Shown here piece after piece: positions 21,378 to 33,170 of a DNA stretch of 64,000 nucleotides. Numbering within the stretch: the stretch's first letter is position 1; each line of letters starts with the position of its first letter. The stretch is from NCBI RefSeq assembly GCF_035083965.1, contig NC_089722.1:30616958-30680957 (forward strand). The letters are read 5' to 3'. The notes beneath the pieces are model-generated. The model did no database searches. It saw nothing but the letters and a program-made list of their open reading frames with translations, and was not told the DNA's origin. The DNA comes from Branchiostoma lanceolatum. Its lineage: Eukaryota > Chordata > Leptocardii > Amphioxiformes > Branchiostomatidae. The position numbers were made by a program, and so were the translations under genes.

Positions 21378-24300
21378 TCACTGCTTGCATTTCCCGATGT
21401 GCATTTTGATGACCCCCTTTTTGTGCAGTTTCTGCAGCAATTTGAACTCCTCCGGTAGTTTGTGGAAGGTGTTGTTCTGGGTGTGTTGGTAGTCGTACAG
21501 GTAGTAGTGGTAGGGAACCTCCTGGCCGTCATAGTCCACCGGGAAGGGCCAGTAACCGTACAGGTGGGTCTCCTTACACATGGCTAGGGCGATGGTGGTG
21601 AAGACTAGACCTGCCAGGATAGATAGATGGATGGATGGGTGAGTGAGTGAGTGAGTGAGTGAGTGTGTGAGTGAGTGAGTGAATGAATGAACGAATGAAC
21701 TTTATTGCACAACAATTATAACATTCTTATTTATCCATTAATCTTTAGGGTGGTCCCTTCATGTAATATTGTAACTAATTTCCAAGGGGGCCCTTACATT
21801 ACATGACAAATCATAACAAATCAGGATACAAAAGGATAACTTAACATAAACTTAATGAGAAATCAATTCACAACCATATAACATAAAGCAGGAAAGATCA
21901 AACATAGGAATAATAAATCAAACAACTCAGAACAATTCAAAACAATAACAACTCTAAATCACAAAGGTCATTCAACTGAGGGTCAGAGGTCAAATGTCTT
22001 TCTATCGGTCAACGGTTAAGAGGTTTGTATGTTCATCAGAGTCTGTTTAAATCTGTCGATTGATGAAGCTTGTTTGATACTAGGATTTAACTTGTTGTAG
22101 GTAGTAGCAGCCCTGTATGCAAATGTGCGCTGTCCAGATCTAGTAGTGTACTTGGGTGTGTGTAGTGATTAATCTGCCTGGTATTATAGCTGTGGATCTG
22201 TCTGTTGTAGTTGAAAGTGTCCAGGAGGTAACCTTACATGTACATGTACATTGTATGGCAACCTCTACGTACATGACAATGGACAATGCATCTTACTCTG
22301 AGAATGAATGAATGAATGAGTGAAAAAGCGGATGAATGATGAATGAATGAGTATACAAAAAGTGAATGGACTACACAGTGCTTACGTGAATGCATTAAGA
22401 AATGGATAGTTGAGTGAACGAATCAACAGCACAGGAGGGAGTGAATGAGTGAATCATGAACGAATGGTGAGAATGAAAGATGGATTAAGTGACCGGATGA
22501 ATGAATAAACGAAAATGAATTAATGCATTGAGACATAAATGGATGGACCAACCAATAATCAAACCATGAAAACGTGATTGTCACGACTCCAGTAGATTAT
22601 TTCTGCAAGTGAACATGACAATATAGTAAAAGCGCAAATGTCGAACACTGTATTATGATGTGAAAATCATAGTAAAGCTTTGAATAATTAGCGACCAACA
22701 CGCGTACACTGGACCCGCGACACGTTGGGACCTCGCGCTGCGACCGAGCAATTGGACACCGCGCTAAACGAATTTCATCGATAGAAAACGAATTTTTTTA
22801 CGATTTGTGTGATTTGATGTCTTTTTAGTCATACTTGTACGTTTTGCATGGTATTCCCATTGTTAAGTCAAGGCTATCTCAAATTCAATCTAAGACGCAG
22901 CGAGGTCGCCAACGCGTCGCGGGTCCAGTGTACGCGTGTTGGTCGCTAATTATTCTAAGCTTTATTTTCACATCATAATACAGTGGGAGGGGGGGGGGGG
23001 CTTTAGGGCCCTGTCACACTTGTGCGTATACGTACGTTCAAGTGCGCATGAGTTGCGCGTCAACATTTCTTAGGTTTAAGGAAAGTTTGCGTTGACCCAC
23101 CGTTGTGCAGCCTAGTTATCGAACCAAGGAAATGACTTCTTGGGCTGAAAACTCAATCTTGACCAAAAACATGTTAATACGCAACACATGCGGCCTTGTA
23201 TACACGCACAAGTGTGACAAGGGCTTTACGTCTTACCGCTGCTAGCACGGGCGCTCGTCAGTCCGTTGCCCTGCCAGAAGTCGTTGACTGCCCGGAGAAA
23301 GGTCGGGTGTGACGACACCATGTCGATTTTTGCCCCCATGGCTCGGAGGATTATGATCGTACGCAGGACCAGCTTTGCCTTCAACAAAACAGCGTATGGT
23401 TATGGAGACTGAAGCAGAAATTACTTTCTTCCGAGTTAAGTTACAGCTTTAAGATCCCTCCTACACCTTCGGTGTAAAGGGGCGATGGCTACCTCTGCTT
23501 CTATAACCCTTGGCCCATGGCATACGTACTGTACTTCTATAGTAGCGTGGCTAGCACAGTGTCCTTGTGTTGTGTTCAACTCCTTCACTCTTTCTCAATG
23601 GTAGAATACGAAGCAGAGAAAGCTGTATGTACCTATAGCTACATTTGGTATCACCCTTCCGAATTCTTAGGGAACACTCTACCCCGTAGGCTATTTTGCA
23701 CGCGCTGGTATTTTTCTTCCAAGTAACATAAAAAAAGATGACGGTCCGACAGTAGTAATCTCCGATTTGAAATGAACAGAAATTCTCTCTCACTCACTCA
23801 CTCACTCACTCACTCACTCACTCACTCACTCACTCACCCACACACACTCACACACTCTCACTCACTCACTCACTCACTCACTCACAAACTCACTCACTCA
23901 CTCACAAACTCACTCACTCTCACTCACTCACTCACTCACTCACTCACTCACTCACTCACTCACTCACTCACTCACCCACTCACTCACTCACTCAACAATC
24001 TTTAACATACAGTACTTGTTAATAGGTTACGATGTAACAATACATTATCTTCATAATAAGCACCTAAACAACAGATTCTAACAGTAGCATTGTATTTTGG
24101 CGACGCCTCAGGGGACAAGCCATTTTCTATCATAATTCTTACATGTTAAACGCTACGTTTTTTTCTACTACAAAAGAATGCTTGCATTGTGAATAAAACA
24201 CAAAGGCATACCTTCGAGTCATAGTGGAACATGTGTGTCCATACTTTGGTCCCTTCGTCTGACTCAAACTGACTCAAGTAGTCAGTAAAGTCTGTGATGA

Positions 24301-27300
24301 TTTTTTCATTCTTAAACTCGAACAAACTGAGTGGAGAGTGACATGTCAGTGTCAAGAACACGTTTTCTGTTGAAATCGTTCCTTTTTTTACATAAAATAT
24401 GATCATGCACAAAGGTAGATACAATGCTTTTGATACGTTGATAACAAGGTGTGTCAATATGGTATTAACTACCATTCCCACTACAGTTTCTAATATCTCA
24501 ACATTCTGTAATGTATTTACCTATTTGCACATGTACATGTACATGTACATGTAATTTCTCTCAACTTGAGTGCGCCGCCAGCTTGCCTTTCTCCATTTTT
24601 CTCATCAATAAACTAAGATCAGAACTAAGAAGGAACACCCCCCCCCCTTTCACCTCTTTTAAGCTTGTGTAGAAGTCTACTTAAGGGCTGACACTTAAAA
24701 TCTTTAAAACCTTTCTTTTCCTTGACATTCTTTGCCCAATCTGGAGACTTTTTTGGTTAGAAGGAACAGGTAGGGTCTTGTCTTTCCCATTTTAGTTGAA
24801 AATTGTTTATTTTAGCAGTTTTGGTGGCTTAAGAACATATGTGAATTGTTGGGTCATGCGGATGGGTATGGCTGGGAACTAGGTCAGAGATAGGGTCTGT
24901 TTACTTCCGGGTGACGTTTCTGCGAGTTTGAGCTGTACAACCCTCTGTTTTCTTTGCATGTTTATCAAGTTTACCCTTGTGACTTCCTGGTGGAGAAGAT
25001 ATTTTAAGATTGAAGTTAAGGCAAGTGCTTTTATAGGGCCTTAATTTAGTGGAACTTATCATGGCCGGCAATGGGGGCAAGTAACTTTGTTGTCATCCCT
25101 TAAACCAGCGCAGGGGCGCGCCCGGGGAACCACCATATCAAATTACAGGTTTGCGTAGCAAAACCTTTGTTGGATCTGTTGGCAAGTGGGGTGGCCGCCA
25201 TCTTGAATTGTGACGTCGCATGGTCGCCATGCCATTTTATGGGGAGGGGTGTTTTTTGGGGTCGCTAGCGTTCTCTCTATTTTTAACAAATCGGTACACA
25301 ACTATCACACATTCAACTCAAATAAAAAAAAATTCAATACCAATTCATGTTTATAAAGAGACCCCGTAATCGGTGAACTAACATAGCAAACCTGAAGTAT
25401 AGGTAGCACAAATACTTAACTCTAGTTCCAAACTATTACCGCTTGGACAGATACACATCCCCCCCCCCCGCCGCACCACTCCCTTGTGGAATGCCCTGCA
25501 TGGTTGTGACGGCTTCTACCGTTGAGTCTTATACTTTGCCAGACTGGAGGCCTGCCCGCCTTAGCCTGGGGCATCAACTCCCTGCCTACTTTGCCCCTTA
25601 TATGGGTGTAACACGTGATGAGGAGGACTCACAATTCCTTAAATCCGGACGGGTTCGAAGAGACGAAGTTTGTCTTGCTGCCGACATCCTTGTAATAGTC
25701 GACGTTAATCTTGGTATTTCTTCCGTCCTTCTTAAAGAAACCCTCCATAGTCAGGGGAGGAAGATTGTTCCTGTCAAGACAAAAAGGTAAGTAAGCACAC
25801 TCGAAGATTCGAGTACGCATGTGCAGTGTCAAAGGTGAAGGTCCCTGGACGTACATTATGCAAATCGAGACAATGTGGAGAGGAGAACTATTTACAAGCC
25901 AGGGCCTTCACTTTATACACTGCACATGCGTACTCGAATCTCCGAGTGGGCTTATTTGCAAACCTGCCTTATACTTTGATAAGAATGGTTTTATTCAGTG
26001 CTTGCAGCTGTATAGATTAGCAGGGCCATAAGAAGTGGGCTCTGAATCGCTCTGACATTCTAGTTCATTACATTACTGGTCGTTTAAAATCATCCGTCGT
26101 TGTTATCACTGACTGAAATACGTCAAAAGCTTTCCAAATACATAAAATACTAAATGATATGAAAGGATCTGGAAGCAGTATTCTAATATCGTATATCGAG
26201 AACTAGAATTAAGTCTGCAATCTCAATCCAAATTTATAAGTTCAGTAATCGCACGATACTGACTTTCGGTTCGGTCAACAAACATACAATAGTTCTCACA
26301 CTAAGCGCAATATTGAAATATTCAACGATCGTATATGCAGCTAGTGCGTTAGAGAATTGTGAAACAATGGTTGAATCAATTTCTTTGTCTTACAAACATG
26401 TTTAGATCAAAATTAGACTATAGGAAAATACAATATGTGACATTTCTCCATCCACTAGAATAAGACTTTGAAATACGCATTGTAAACAATACTTTCTCCG
26501 TTTTATAACTTTGTCTAATATATGCCAAGGTTTCCACAATGACCCAACGAGCAAACGTGTATATACGATAGAATAGCAAGGTTCTTTTATTCACGACGTT
26601 TCGACAGCTGTCAGCCATCTTCATCAGGGCAATACTGACTAGTTCATAGTACACTGAAGCTAGGTGTTACTGCTAACAATGCAGTCTCAAACGTAAAGTT
26701 GACAGCTGTCGAAACGTCGGCTCTTGTAAAATGCTTGGTTGTGAATAAAAGAACCTTGCTATTCAGTCATTCGCCAACCTTATGAAATTATTCACGGATG
26801 TATATAAGATAGTTGAACAACACGTGTTGGGTATTCTTACCTAAAGACATACTGTGTGGAGTCAATCTCAGGACCACAGCTACTGTTCAACAGAATCCCC
26901 CCGTTTCCTATCACGCTGCAGTTCTCATACAGACGCTCGGGCCAACGGACCTCCTGTGAAAACACGTTATGAAATGTAAAGGCCCCCTCTCACTGGACCC
27001 GCGGCACGCTGGCGGCGTCGCTGCAGCCGATCGAATTGACAAAGCACTTAACGAATTTCATCGACAAAAAACGAATCTTTTAAAGCTTTGTGTGTTTTGT
27101 TGTCTTTTTGGTCACTTTTGTACGTTTTGATTGATATTCCCATCATAAAATCAGGGGTGCCACAAATCCAGTATAGGACGCAGCGACGCCGCCAGCGTGC
27201 CGCGGGTCTAGTGAGAGGGGGGCATAACTAGTTGCCTTCTTGTACGGAGGTATTGTTTTCGGTGTGTCTGGATGTTTGCGTTCTTGTGTGTTCGTAGCTA

Positions 27301-30300
27301 TTCTGATACTCTGTCTGTAGAGGGGCAGTAAGTCAGTTGGAAAATGGTGTATCTGCGAATGTATGTGTGTAAGCAAGGAGGTTTGATCGATTTTAAACCT
27401 CATTGATGTAAGTGAGAGGAAGTAGAATTCAGAGTTGGTAAAACAAGTCGTTAATCAGACATGATTGTCCAGGTCAAGGGGTCAATGGAAGAGGCAACTT
27501 ATTCAGCGAGATGTATTGTTGTTGTTTTTTGTCTATCTGCCTGTGTTTTCGCACGTATATATTTTCCATATGCTCAGTTACGTTCACCCTTTAGTGATAA
27601 CATGAAGTGATCAATGGACACGTGAAACTTAATTGGCATAATTGATGAACTACAGTTAAACAAGACACACGAGAAACTCCATATATTTCGCGGCGGCGTA
27701 AGATCTTCGAAATCTTGTTCACTTTGCATCAAGCACATACAGAACGCCTGTCAATTCATGTCTGAATTTCTATAGCTTTAAGATCCCCGTGTGTGGGGTC
27801 GTCTGACGCAACGGCAGAGCGTTCGACTCAGAAGAGGTCCCGAGTTCGAATCCTGTCATGTCATCGATCTTGTGCCCTTGTGAAAGGCACTTTACACGAT
27901 TTGAGGTCACCTGGTGGCGCCGAATGGTAGCCGCCCAGACCCTTGCGACAGTTCCACAAAATGCAAGTGTGGATAAGATATTATATGTTGTGTATTGTAT
28001 GAAACCTGTAATACCCTGCATCAATTCAGCGCTAGAAAGGCTGCCATTGCGGGTAATTTCTGACTGATAAAAACCATTTTATTATTATATCAAATAGACT
28101 ATCCTTACCTCGGGAAGATAGTTGTAGACGCCCGGCACCATGTAGTAAGTCGACTTGTTTCTGTCCTCGAAGAACGGAATGACAGAGCCAAGAGGCATCG
28201 ACTTCTTACTCGCGTAGAGGTAGTTTTGTACATGAGTTTTCTGCAATATTTGCTTTCTAAAGAGATTTAAAAAAAAAAAACACAAAATAAGGAGAACATC
28301 ATTTTTGCCTGCCCGCAGATAGCGCTATAGGTAACAAAGCTGCAAAGATATGCTTTTATCATTTTACGTAGAATGAGTTTCTTCCCATCTTTTTTCAAAA
28401 GTGCGTTTATCCTCGACCCACCAAACTTATCGAAAAGAGTAGTGGTCCATCCCGGTGTGAGCGGATCAAATAAATCCGTCCGGACATGCAGCTAGTACTC
28501 TTCAGTACAAACCCGGCATTCTACGCCATGCGACGGTGTACCGGGTGTTCAATACAAACAAATAAAACAAACAAACAAACAAACAACTTTTACCTGACTA
28601 GCGCGGTATGAGCCGCGTTGAAGGGCAGATCCGGTAGTTTTTCCAGCATGGACGGGTCGGCCACGTGTTGCAACAGGTCTTGGTACGCCTTCTTGTTCGG
28701 TTTGTATCTGGGCATTTTACGTCTCTGGTTTGGCGACTGTTTGTCTTTCTCCACTTTTTGAGTCGGCGCTTTGCTGAAATAGGAAACATTTGGTGTCATT
28801 TTGTCTTTTGTGCACGAGTAAGAGTGAGTGAGCGAGCGAGTGTGTGAGTCAGTGAGTGAGTGAGTGAGGTGAGCGAATGAGTGTGGGCGAGTGAGTGTGA
28901 AAGCAAGCAAGTGAGTGTGAGTGAGGTGAGTGTGTGAGTGAGTGAGTTAGTGAGTGTGTGAGTGAATGATTGAGTATGTGAGTGAGTGAGCGAGTGTGAG
29001 TGAGTTAGTGAGTGTGTGAGTGAGTGAATGATTGTGTGAGTGAGTGAATGGGTGTGAGTGAGTGAGTGAGCGAGTGAGTGAGTCAGTGAGTGAGTAAGTG
29101 TGTGAGTGAGTGATTTAGTGAGCGAGTGAGTGAGTGAGTGTGACAGTGTGTGGATAATAAGCAAGTAAATTTTCAGTTGTCTTTCACCAAACAAATTTCA
29201 TTTATTTTTCAATAAAACCAATAAGTGAAATGTTTTCTCATGAAAGTAAAAAGTGAAGCATTAGAATCTAAACTACCAATTGTTGTTTACAATGAATTAG
29301 AGCGGTCTGAATGCGAGTTTCGTGGCATTGAAACTACTTATCGAATATGTACTGAAAAAGCCATGCAGGTCTACACACAAATAGCCGACGGCATAGTATG
29401 CCCTTGAATTCTGTGACACGCGGCACCTTTTGATGTAACGTTGGGTAACCTAAATTCGTGGGGTACTTAAAGTCGGGATTTTTCGAAAACGGGGTATTTA
29501 GGGATATGTGCTACATGCAAAATCAGTTATAACGCCAGCAATGCAAAGCAGATAGACTAACGTATTCAGAACACTGGCTGAAAAGCTTCGATAACCATGC
29601 ATTAGAAGTTGGCGACGTCAAAAACTCTCCGTCCCTTATTGACAGAGTCTGGGGGCTTCGTGGGAGAATCACCCAGCACGGTTGTTCGCTGGTTTATAAG
29701 ACAAATGTCACATCTCCTGCCTGCTAAACACAATTATTTATAAGACAACTTATTACAATCTCTTTTGCTAACCTGCAACTATATTCTAAGTGTGATCAAT
29801 CATCAAAACTCCTCTCTGTTGCTACAACCTACGGCACGTGTATTTTCCCGCCGCCATATTTTTAACCAGAATCCTGTTGTCAAGCAGACGACAAAGGTTT
29901 GTGAGGAACACTTTTTTGTCTAAATGCTGCGTGTGATAGTGGACTGAGGAAGATATTTTCCTCAAAGTTTGCTCCTAACACAACAAGGAACACATGGACA
30001 TAGTAGTATTACCATTGCTACGGCATCCAGCTAACTTCCCATGAATAATGTAACGTTACACGTTGCCCGATGATGACGATGGGCCGACTTTGAGTGAAGT
30101 TCTACCGACTCAACACACGGGTTGTTCCCGAACTGGCCTGATGTGTGCGGTACGGCCGTTTCTTCGTGTATTTTTTTTACTTGGACACGTCTATATCCAT
30201 AGCACTCTCCTCAAGCCAAGGATAGAACGAATAGCTGCTGTATAAAATGTGATTAGCGGTAAGATATTCAAGACGAATCTTCTCTCCCGAATTAATGTGC

Positions 30301-31096
30301 CCCCCTGTCCGACAGCACCACAATTGTGCGTGCGGCGCACGGTAGTTTCAAGTTGAAATATTATGGTGTCAGCACGACTAGAGACAAAATCTACCATATA
30401 TATGATTAGTGCAAAGATAGTACATGATACTGACAGAATAATAGAGAAAAAGGATGGTTTATTGTTCTGCTAGATTGATTTCAGTCAACCATTATCGGAA
30501 AAATCCCGAATTTAGGTTACCCAACGTTACCTGCTTTCTACAAACACTTCTTCCATACGAAAAGGAATAACGTTACACATATATAAGAACATGTGTATCT
30601 AGGTAAAGACAATATGGAGTACGGCGCGGTCACATTTGTCGCTAGATTTTCATGTCGAATAATTTTCAAGCAGGCTGTGAAAGAATGAACGTCTGGCAAT
30701 GACCCAAGTCAGCCTTTTCTGTAACAAGACACCGACATTTTGTGCGAGACATACACGACTATCACAAGATTTCCCTCAGCTTTCACGGATGTTCGTACGA
30801 AGACCGTACGACGGATGTGACCAGGCCCTTCCTTACCTGACATCATGGCGTTGTTGCATGTGTAGTGCCTGTCGTAGTTCCTGTTCCTGTTTGAATCTCG
30901 CCATTTCTGGACAGTCACAGTCGGCGTTACCGTAGTACACCCAACTCAGCCACAGCACGTCCTCGACGAACAGCAGCAGGCACAGACACAGCAGCGGGTG
31001 GCGGAACAAAAACGATGCTGTCCCGCCGGACGACGTCGACTCTCTCCGAGGCCGGGCATGACTTTGGAACTCTCTACTTGTAAGTACAGGCTTCAT
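21378..31096 (-). CDS. ST8Sia-like alpha-2,8-sialyltransferase, copy B (8 exons, 442 aa)
   Basis: Exons from 5' to 3': 30837-31096, 28594-28773, 28109-28256, 26841-26953, 25633-25770, 24212-24326, 23237-23378, 21378-21610. The joined frame is 1329 nt and closes exactly, with the same intron phases as copy A. Type II Golgi topology: short basic N-terminus, anchor at about residues 34-52, then a stem. Sialylmotif L begins at C208 ([15 protein letters not shown]), followed by NNLPPL, where ST8 enzymes usually have CNLPP. Sialylmotif S surrounds C377 ([15 protein letters not shown]). Motif III is P398-Y402 (PYHYY) and motif VS is H415 (HKLPEEF). C440 near the C-terminus would pair with the second L-motif Cys, as known for the family. 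NKS, NSS and NNT sequons are present. The start is a true ATG at 31096. Transcription runs toward copy A, about 3.5 kb away. Acceptor and linkage preference are not inferable. Confidence 0.9.
22646..22985. mobile_element. Foldback MITE, CACTGGACCCGCGG family, copy 2 (long arms)
   Basis: About 85-bp arms: CACTGTATTATGATGTGAAA on the left pairs with the right end, through AATTAGCGACCAACACGCGT and ACTGGACCCGCGACACG. The core is shared with copies 1 and 3. It lies in intron 7 of sialyltransferase B. Confidence 0.75.
23008..23224. mobile_element. MITE with CCCTGTCACACTTGTGCG ends
   Basis: Left end GCCCTGTCACACTTGTGCGT and right end CGCACAAGTGTGACAAGGGC are inverted repeats. Flanking words CTTTA are present on both sides. 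It ends 12 bp from the exon 7 donor of sialyltransferase B. Confidence 0.65.
23789..23996. repeat. (ACTC)n microsatellite
   Basis: ACTC repeats with minor CACA variants in intron 6 of sialyltransferase B. The Leu/Thr/His/Ser open frame is an artefact. Confidence 0.95.
24729..25022. repeat. Dispersed ~300-bp repeat, copy 1 of 2
   Basis: Shares an extended series of words with 56333-56637: CAATCTGGAGACTTTT, GAACAGGTAGGGTCT, TAAGAACATATGTGA, TGTTTACTTCCGGG, TTATCAAGT, ACCCTTGTG. No inverted ends or coding frame. In intron 5 of sialyltransferase B. Confidence 0.75.
25147..25435 (+). repeat. Dispersed ~285-bp repeat, copy 2 of 4
   Basis: Same repeat as 2895-3170, in the same orientation, in intron 5 of sialyltransferase B. 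Confidence 0.8.
25792..25954. mobile_element. Small foldback MITE (CGCATGTGCAG ends)
   Basis: Arms TAAGCACACTCGAAGATTCG and CGAATCTCCGAGTGGGCTTA pair over about 60 bp including GTACGCATGTGCAGTGT. It lies about 22 bp upstream of the exon 5 acceptor of sialyltransferase B. Confidence 0.7.
26565..26765. repeat. Inverted-repeat element with a hammerhead-like core
   Basis: Ends AATAGCAAGGTTCTTTTATT and its complement AATAAAAGAACCTTGCTATT. The minus strand at 26593-26629 reads CTGATGAAGATGGCTGACAG followed by CTGTCGAAACGTCG. The right arm keeps only the GACAGCTGTCGAAACGTCGG part. In intron 4 of sialyltransferase B. Confidence 0.75.
26982..27223. mobile_element. Foldback MITE, CACTGGACCCGCGG family, copy 3
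   Basis: Ends GCCCCCTCTCACTGGACCCG and the complement at 27200-27223. It starts about 28 bp upstream of the exon 4 acceptor of sialyltransferase B. Confidence 0.75.
27790..28070 (+). repeat. tRNA-derived SINE (plus strand)
   Basis: The head GTCGTCTGACGCAACGGCAG resembles a tRNA A-box region; a B-box GAGTTCGAATCC follows at 27841-27852. The body with GTGAAAGGCACTTTACACGA and the tail with GCCGAATGGTAGCCGCCCAG match the SINE at 20300-20575. In intron 3 of sialyltransferase B. Confidence 0.75.
28400..28560 (+). repeat. SINE-tail fragment
   Basis: Contains ACTTATCGAAAAGAGTA and a GGTCCATCC-type continuation, as in the tail of the SINE at 45122-45478. The head is missing. Confidence 0.45.
28806..29150. 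repeat. (GAGT)n degenerate microsatellite
   Basis: GAGT repeats with many substitutions in intron 1 of sialyltransferase B, starting about 30 bp from the exon 2 acceptor. Open frames are artefacts. Confidence 0.95.
29435..30530. mobile_element. ~1.1-kb element with GTTGGGTAACCTAAATTCG inverted ends
   Basis: Perfect 24-bp inverted ends running from GTAACGTTGGG through CCTAAATTCG, found at 29435 and complementary at 30507-30530; CGGGATTTTTC/GAAAAATCCCG extends the pairing. The palindromic AACGTT at each end could be part of the ends or a target duplication. No transposase frame. In intron 1 of sialyltransferase B. Confidence 0.65.
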
Positions 31097-33170
31097 TGCA
31101 AAGTGTGGACTTCAGACGACAAAAACATTTGCAGTAGAACCGGCAGAGCAGCCTACACGTGATGACGTGCCCATGCGGGTTGAAGAACAAAAGGCTCTCA
31201 GAGTGACGTGTACTGAGTTAAGAAAACGTCTGACGATCATCTCTTTGGTTTTACAGCTTTCTTCTTCTTATACCTTTTGGGAAACAGTTGTCATAGACCA
31301 AGGAGGTTTAACCTCCTTGCATAGACACGGTAAGAGTCTTGGCTCATATTTGCAATGGGCAGATCAATTGCGACAGTACAACTGATTTAATAAGAGTGTT
31401 GCCTGAAGCAATCTTGTGTTTTACGAGAACGCGTTACCATGACCTGCACAAGGTCACCGCCCGAGTGAAGGTCAGTCGGGTCAGGGGGAGGGGGGTTGAC
31501 AGAATACTTGTCTCGAAAACAGAAACACGCGTATTTTAGTTGCATTGTGTACTTTTTTAAACACACTGCTACTTTCGTACGCAAATGTACGTTAACGTTA
31601 CTCTTAATTCAAGTAAGTCAGGAAGTTAATAGTGTTAATTTCCCGCTAAGCCCCATTAATGAGTTAGCAATGTTGGTAACATTTCATTTGTAATAATTGT
31701 TTGTCTGCTCGAAGGCAAATAGCAGGCATCATAGGTTTTGGCAATCATAGCCTGAATCAGTAGAACGTTAGGACGTGGTATACAATTATGATGGCACGCT
31801 TTGTGTATACATCTGGTGGCATCTCTTGTGGAAGTACGTGTGATTCACACGCTTATCATCTTGCGCCACGTCATTTTATTCTAAATGCAAGAAAAAACAC
31901 AGTATTTACTAAATAACACATAGATATGCACCTGATGGAAAGTTGAGTCAGAAAGATATGCTATTTCGACATTTGCAGTGCACATGCCTCAATTACCACC
32001 CCAAATTCAGTTTTTCACACAAGTTCAACACATGAACTTCTAACAAGAACCCAAACATTATACATTGTCTCTAACAGCTGACCACCGCCGCCGCCCGCCG
32101 GAGGGTTTTTTCTCGAAAAAAATTACAAGGGGGGGGGGGGGGGGAATTGCAAGGGAGTGAAGCGACAAAGCGGGGGGGTGGTGTGAAAAGTGGGTTTCCC
32201 CCCGTACAATGTGGAGTTTTAGAGAATTCTAAGTTAAAAGCTAAGGATTTCTGAGGGGCATACATGTAAATACTATCAGGCAGATTACAGTTGAAGACTG
32301 CGGCTATATGTGACTTAGTAGCATCCCTGGCCAATCAGAATTCTATGCTTGTCAGAGAATCTGCTCCTCAGGGTAAGGGGGCACAGGGTCTGGGCATGAG
32401 GGCGCCCCGCCCCTGTTCCCCCTTTTAGATGAACCCCAAAGTACTCCAACAGAGCTTTGCTATATACTAGTAGAACGTTACAACAAGACGGTACACAATT
32501 ACAAATTGTACTTATTCAAAATCACGTAAACTCACGTACTTAAGAGGATGACTCCAATGGAACCTGTTAAAAACGTAAGCTTTGCAGCAATGTGCAATGA
32601 ACAGCAACCGTGCATGTGATCTGATTCTGCACAGTAACAGTGCAAGTGAATATCACTATGTACAGCAACAATACAAGTGAAAGTGACTCTGTATAGATCT
32701 AGTACTTAGTACCAGTGCTAGTGAACATAACTCTCTCTAGATAGCAACCTGCAAGTGATCATGATACTGTACAGTGCTAACAGTCAAAGTGAACATAACT
32801 CTGTATAGTAGAAGTGCAAGTGGCCAAGAATGTATAGACAACAAAAGTAAAGAGATTGGATGTATGAAAATTAGCACAGTATTTGATACTTAATGTATGC
32901 ATCTTGATACGTAATAGGAACTGGGGTAAACACTTACGACAAATTTCAAGCCTTAAAACAACACATTGCTTTCAGTTTGTTTAAGAGCTGGAACCTAACT
33001 ATGAAATATCACGACCGTTCTTTGTCCATTTCAGCATCAATTTTGGATTCCATTATATCTACCTTGCTCTAATTCGAAACATGTTATGACATTTGGGGTG
33101 GAAGTTTTTGGGGTAATTAATAAGGGTCACAGCTAAAGAGAAGCTAAAGAGATCACGTAGGATATGCCTG
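31097..33170. other. Intergenic between sialyltransferase B and the next gene
   Basis: Holds the presumed promoter of sialyltransferase B, a G17 run at 32130-32146, and a degenerate tandem repeat at 32585-32830. No exon was recognised. Confidence 0.4.
32585..32830. repeat. Degenerate ~60-bp tandem repeat
   Basis: Successive segments share TGCAAGTGA, a few bases, then ACTCTGTATAG or ACTATGTACAG and CAACA. The variation is high, so the number of units (about four) is approximate. Confidence 0.5.

Noticed and set aside
23789..29150. CRISPR-like regularly spaced repeats
   Set aside because: These are simple 4-bp arrays without spacers, and the DNA is clearly eukaryotic.
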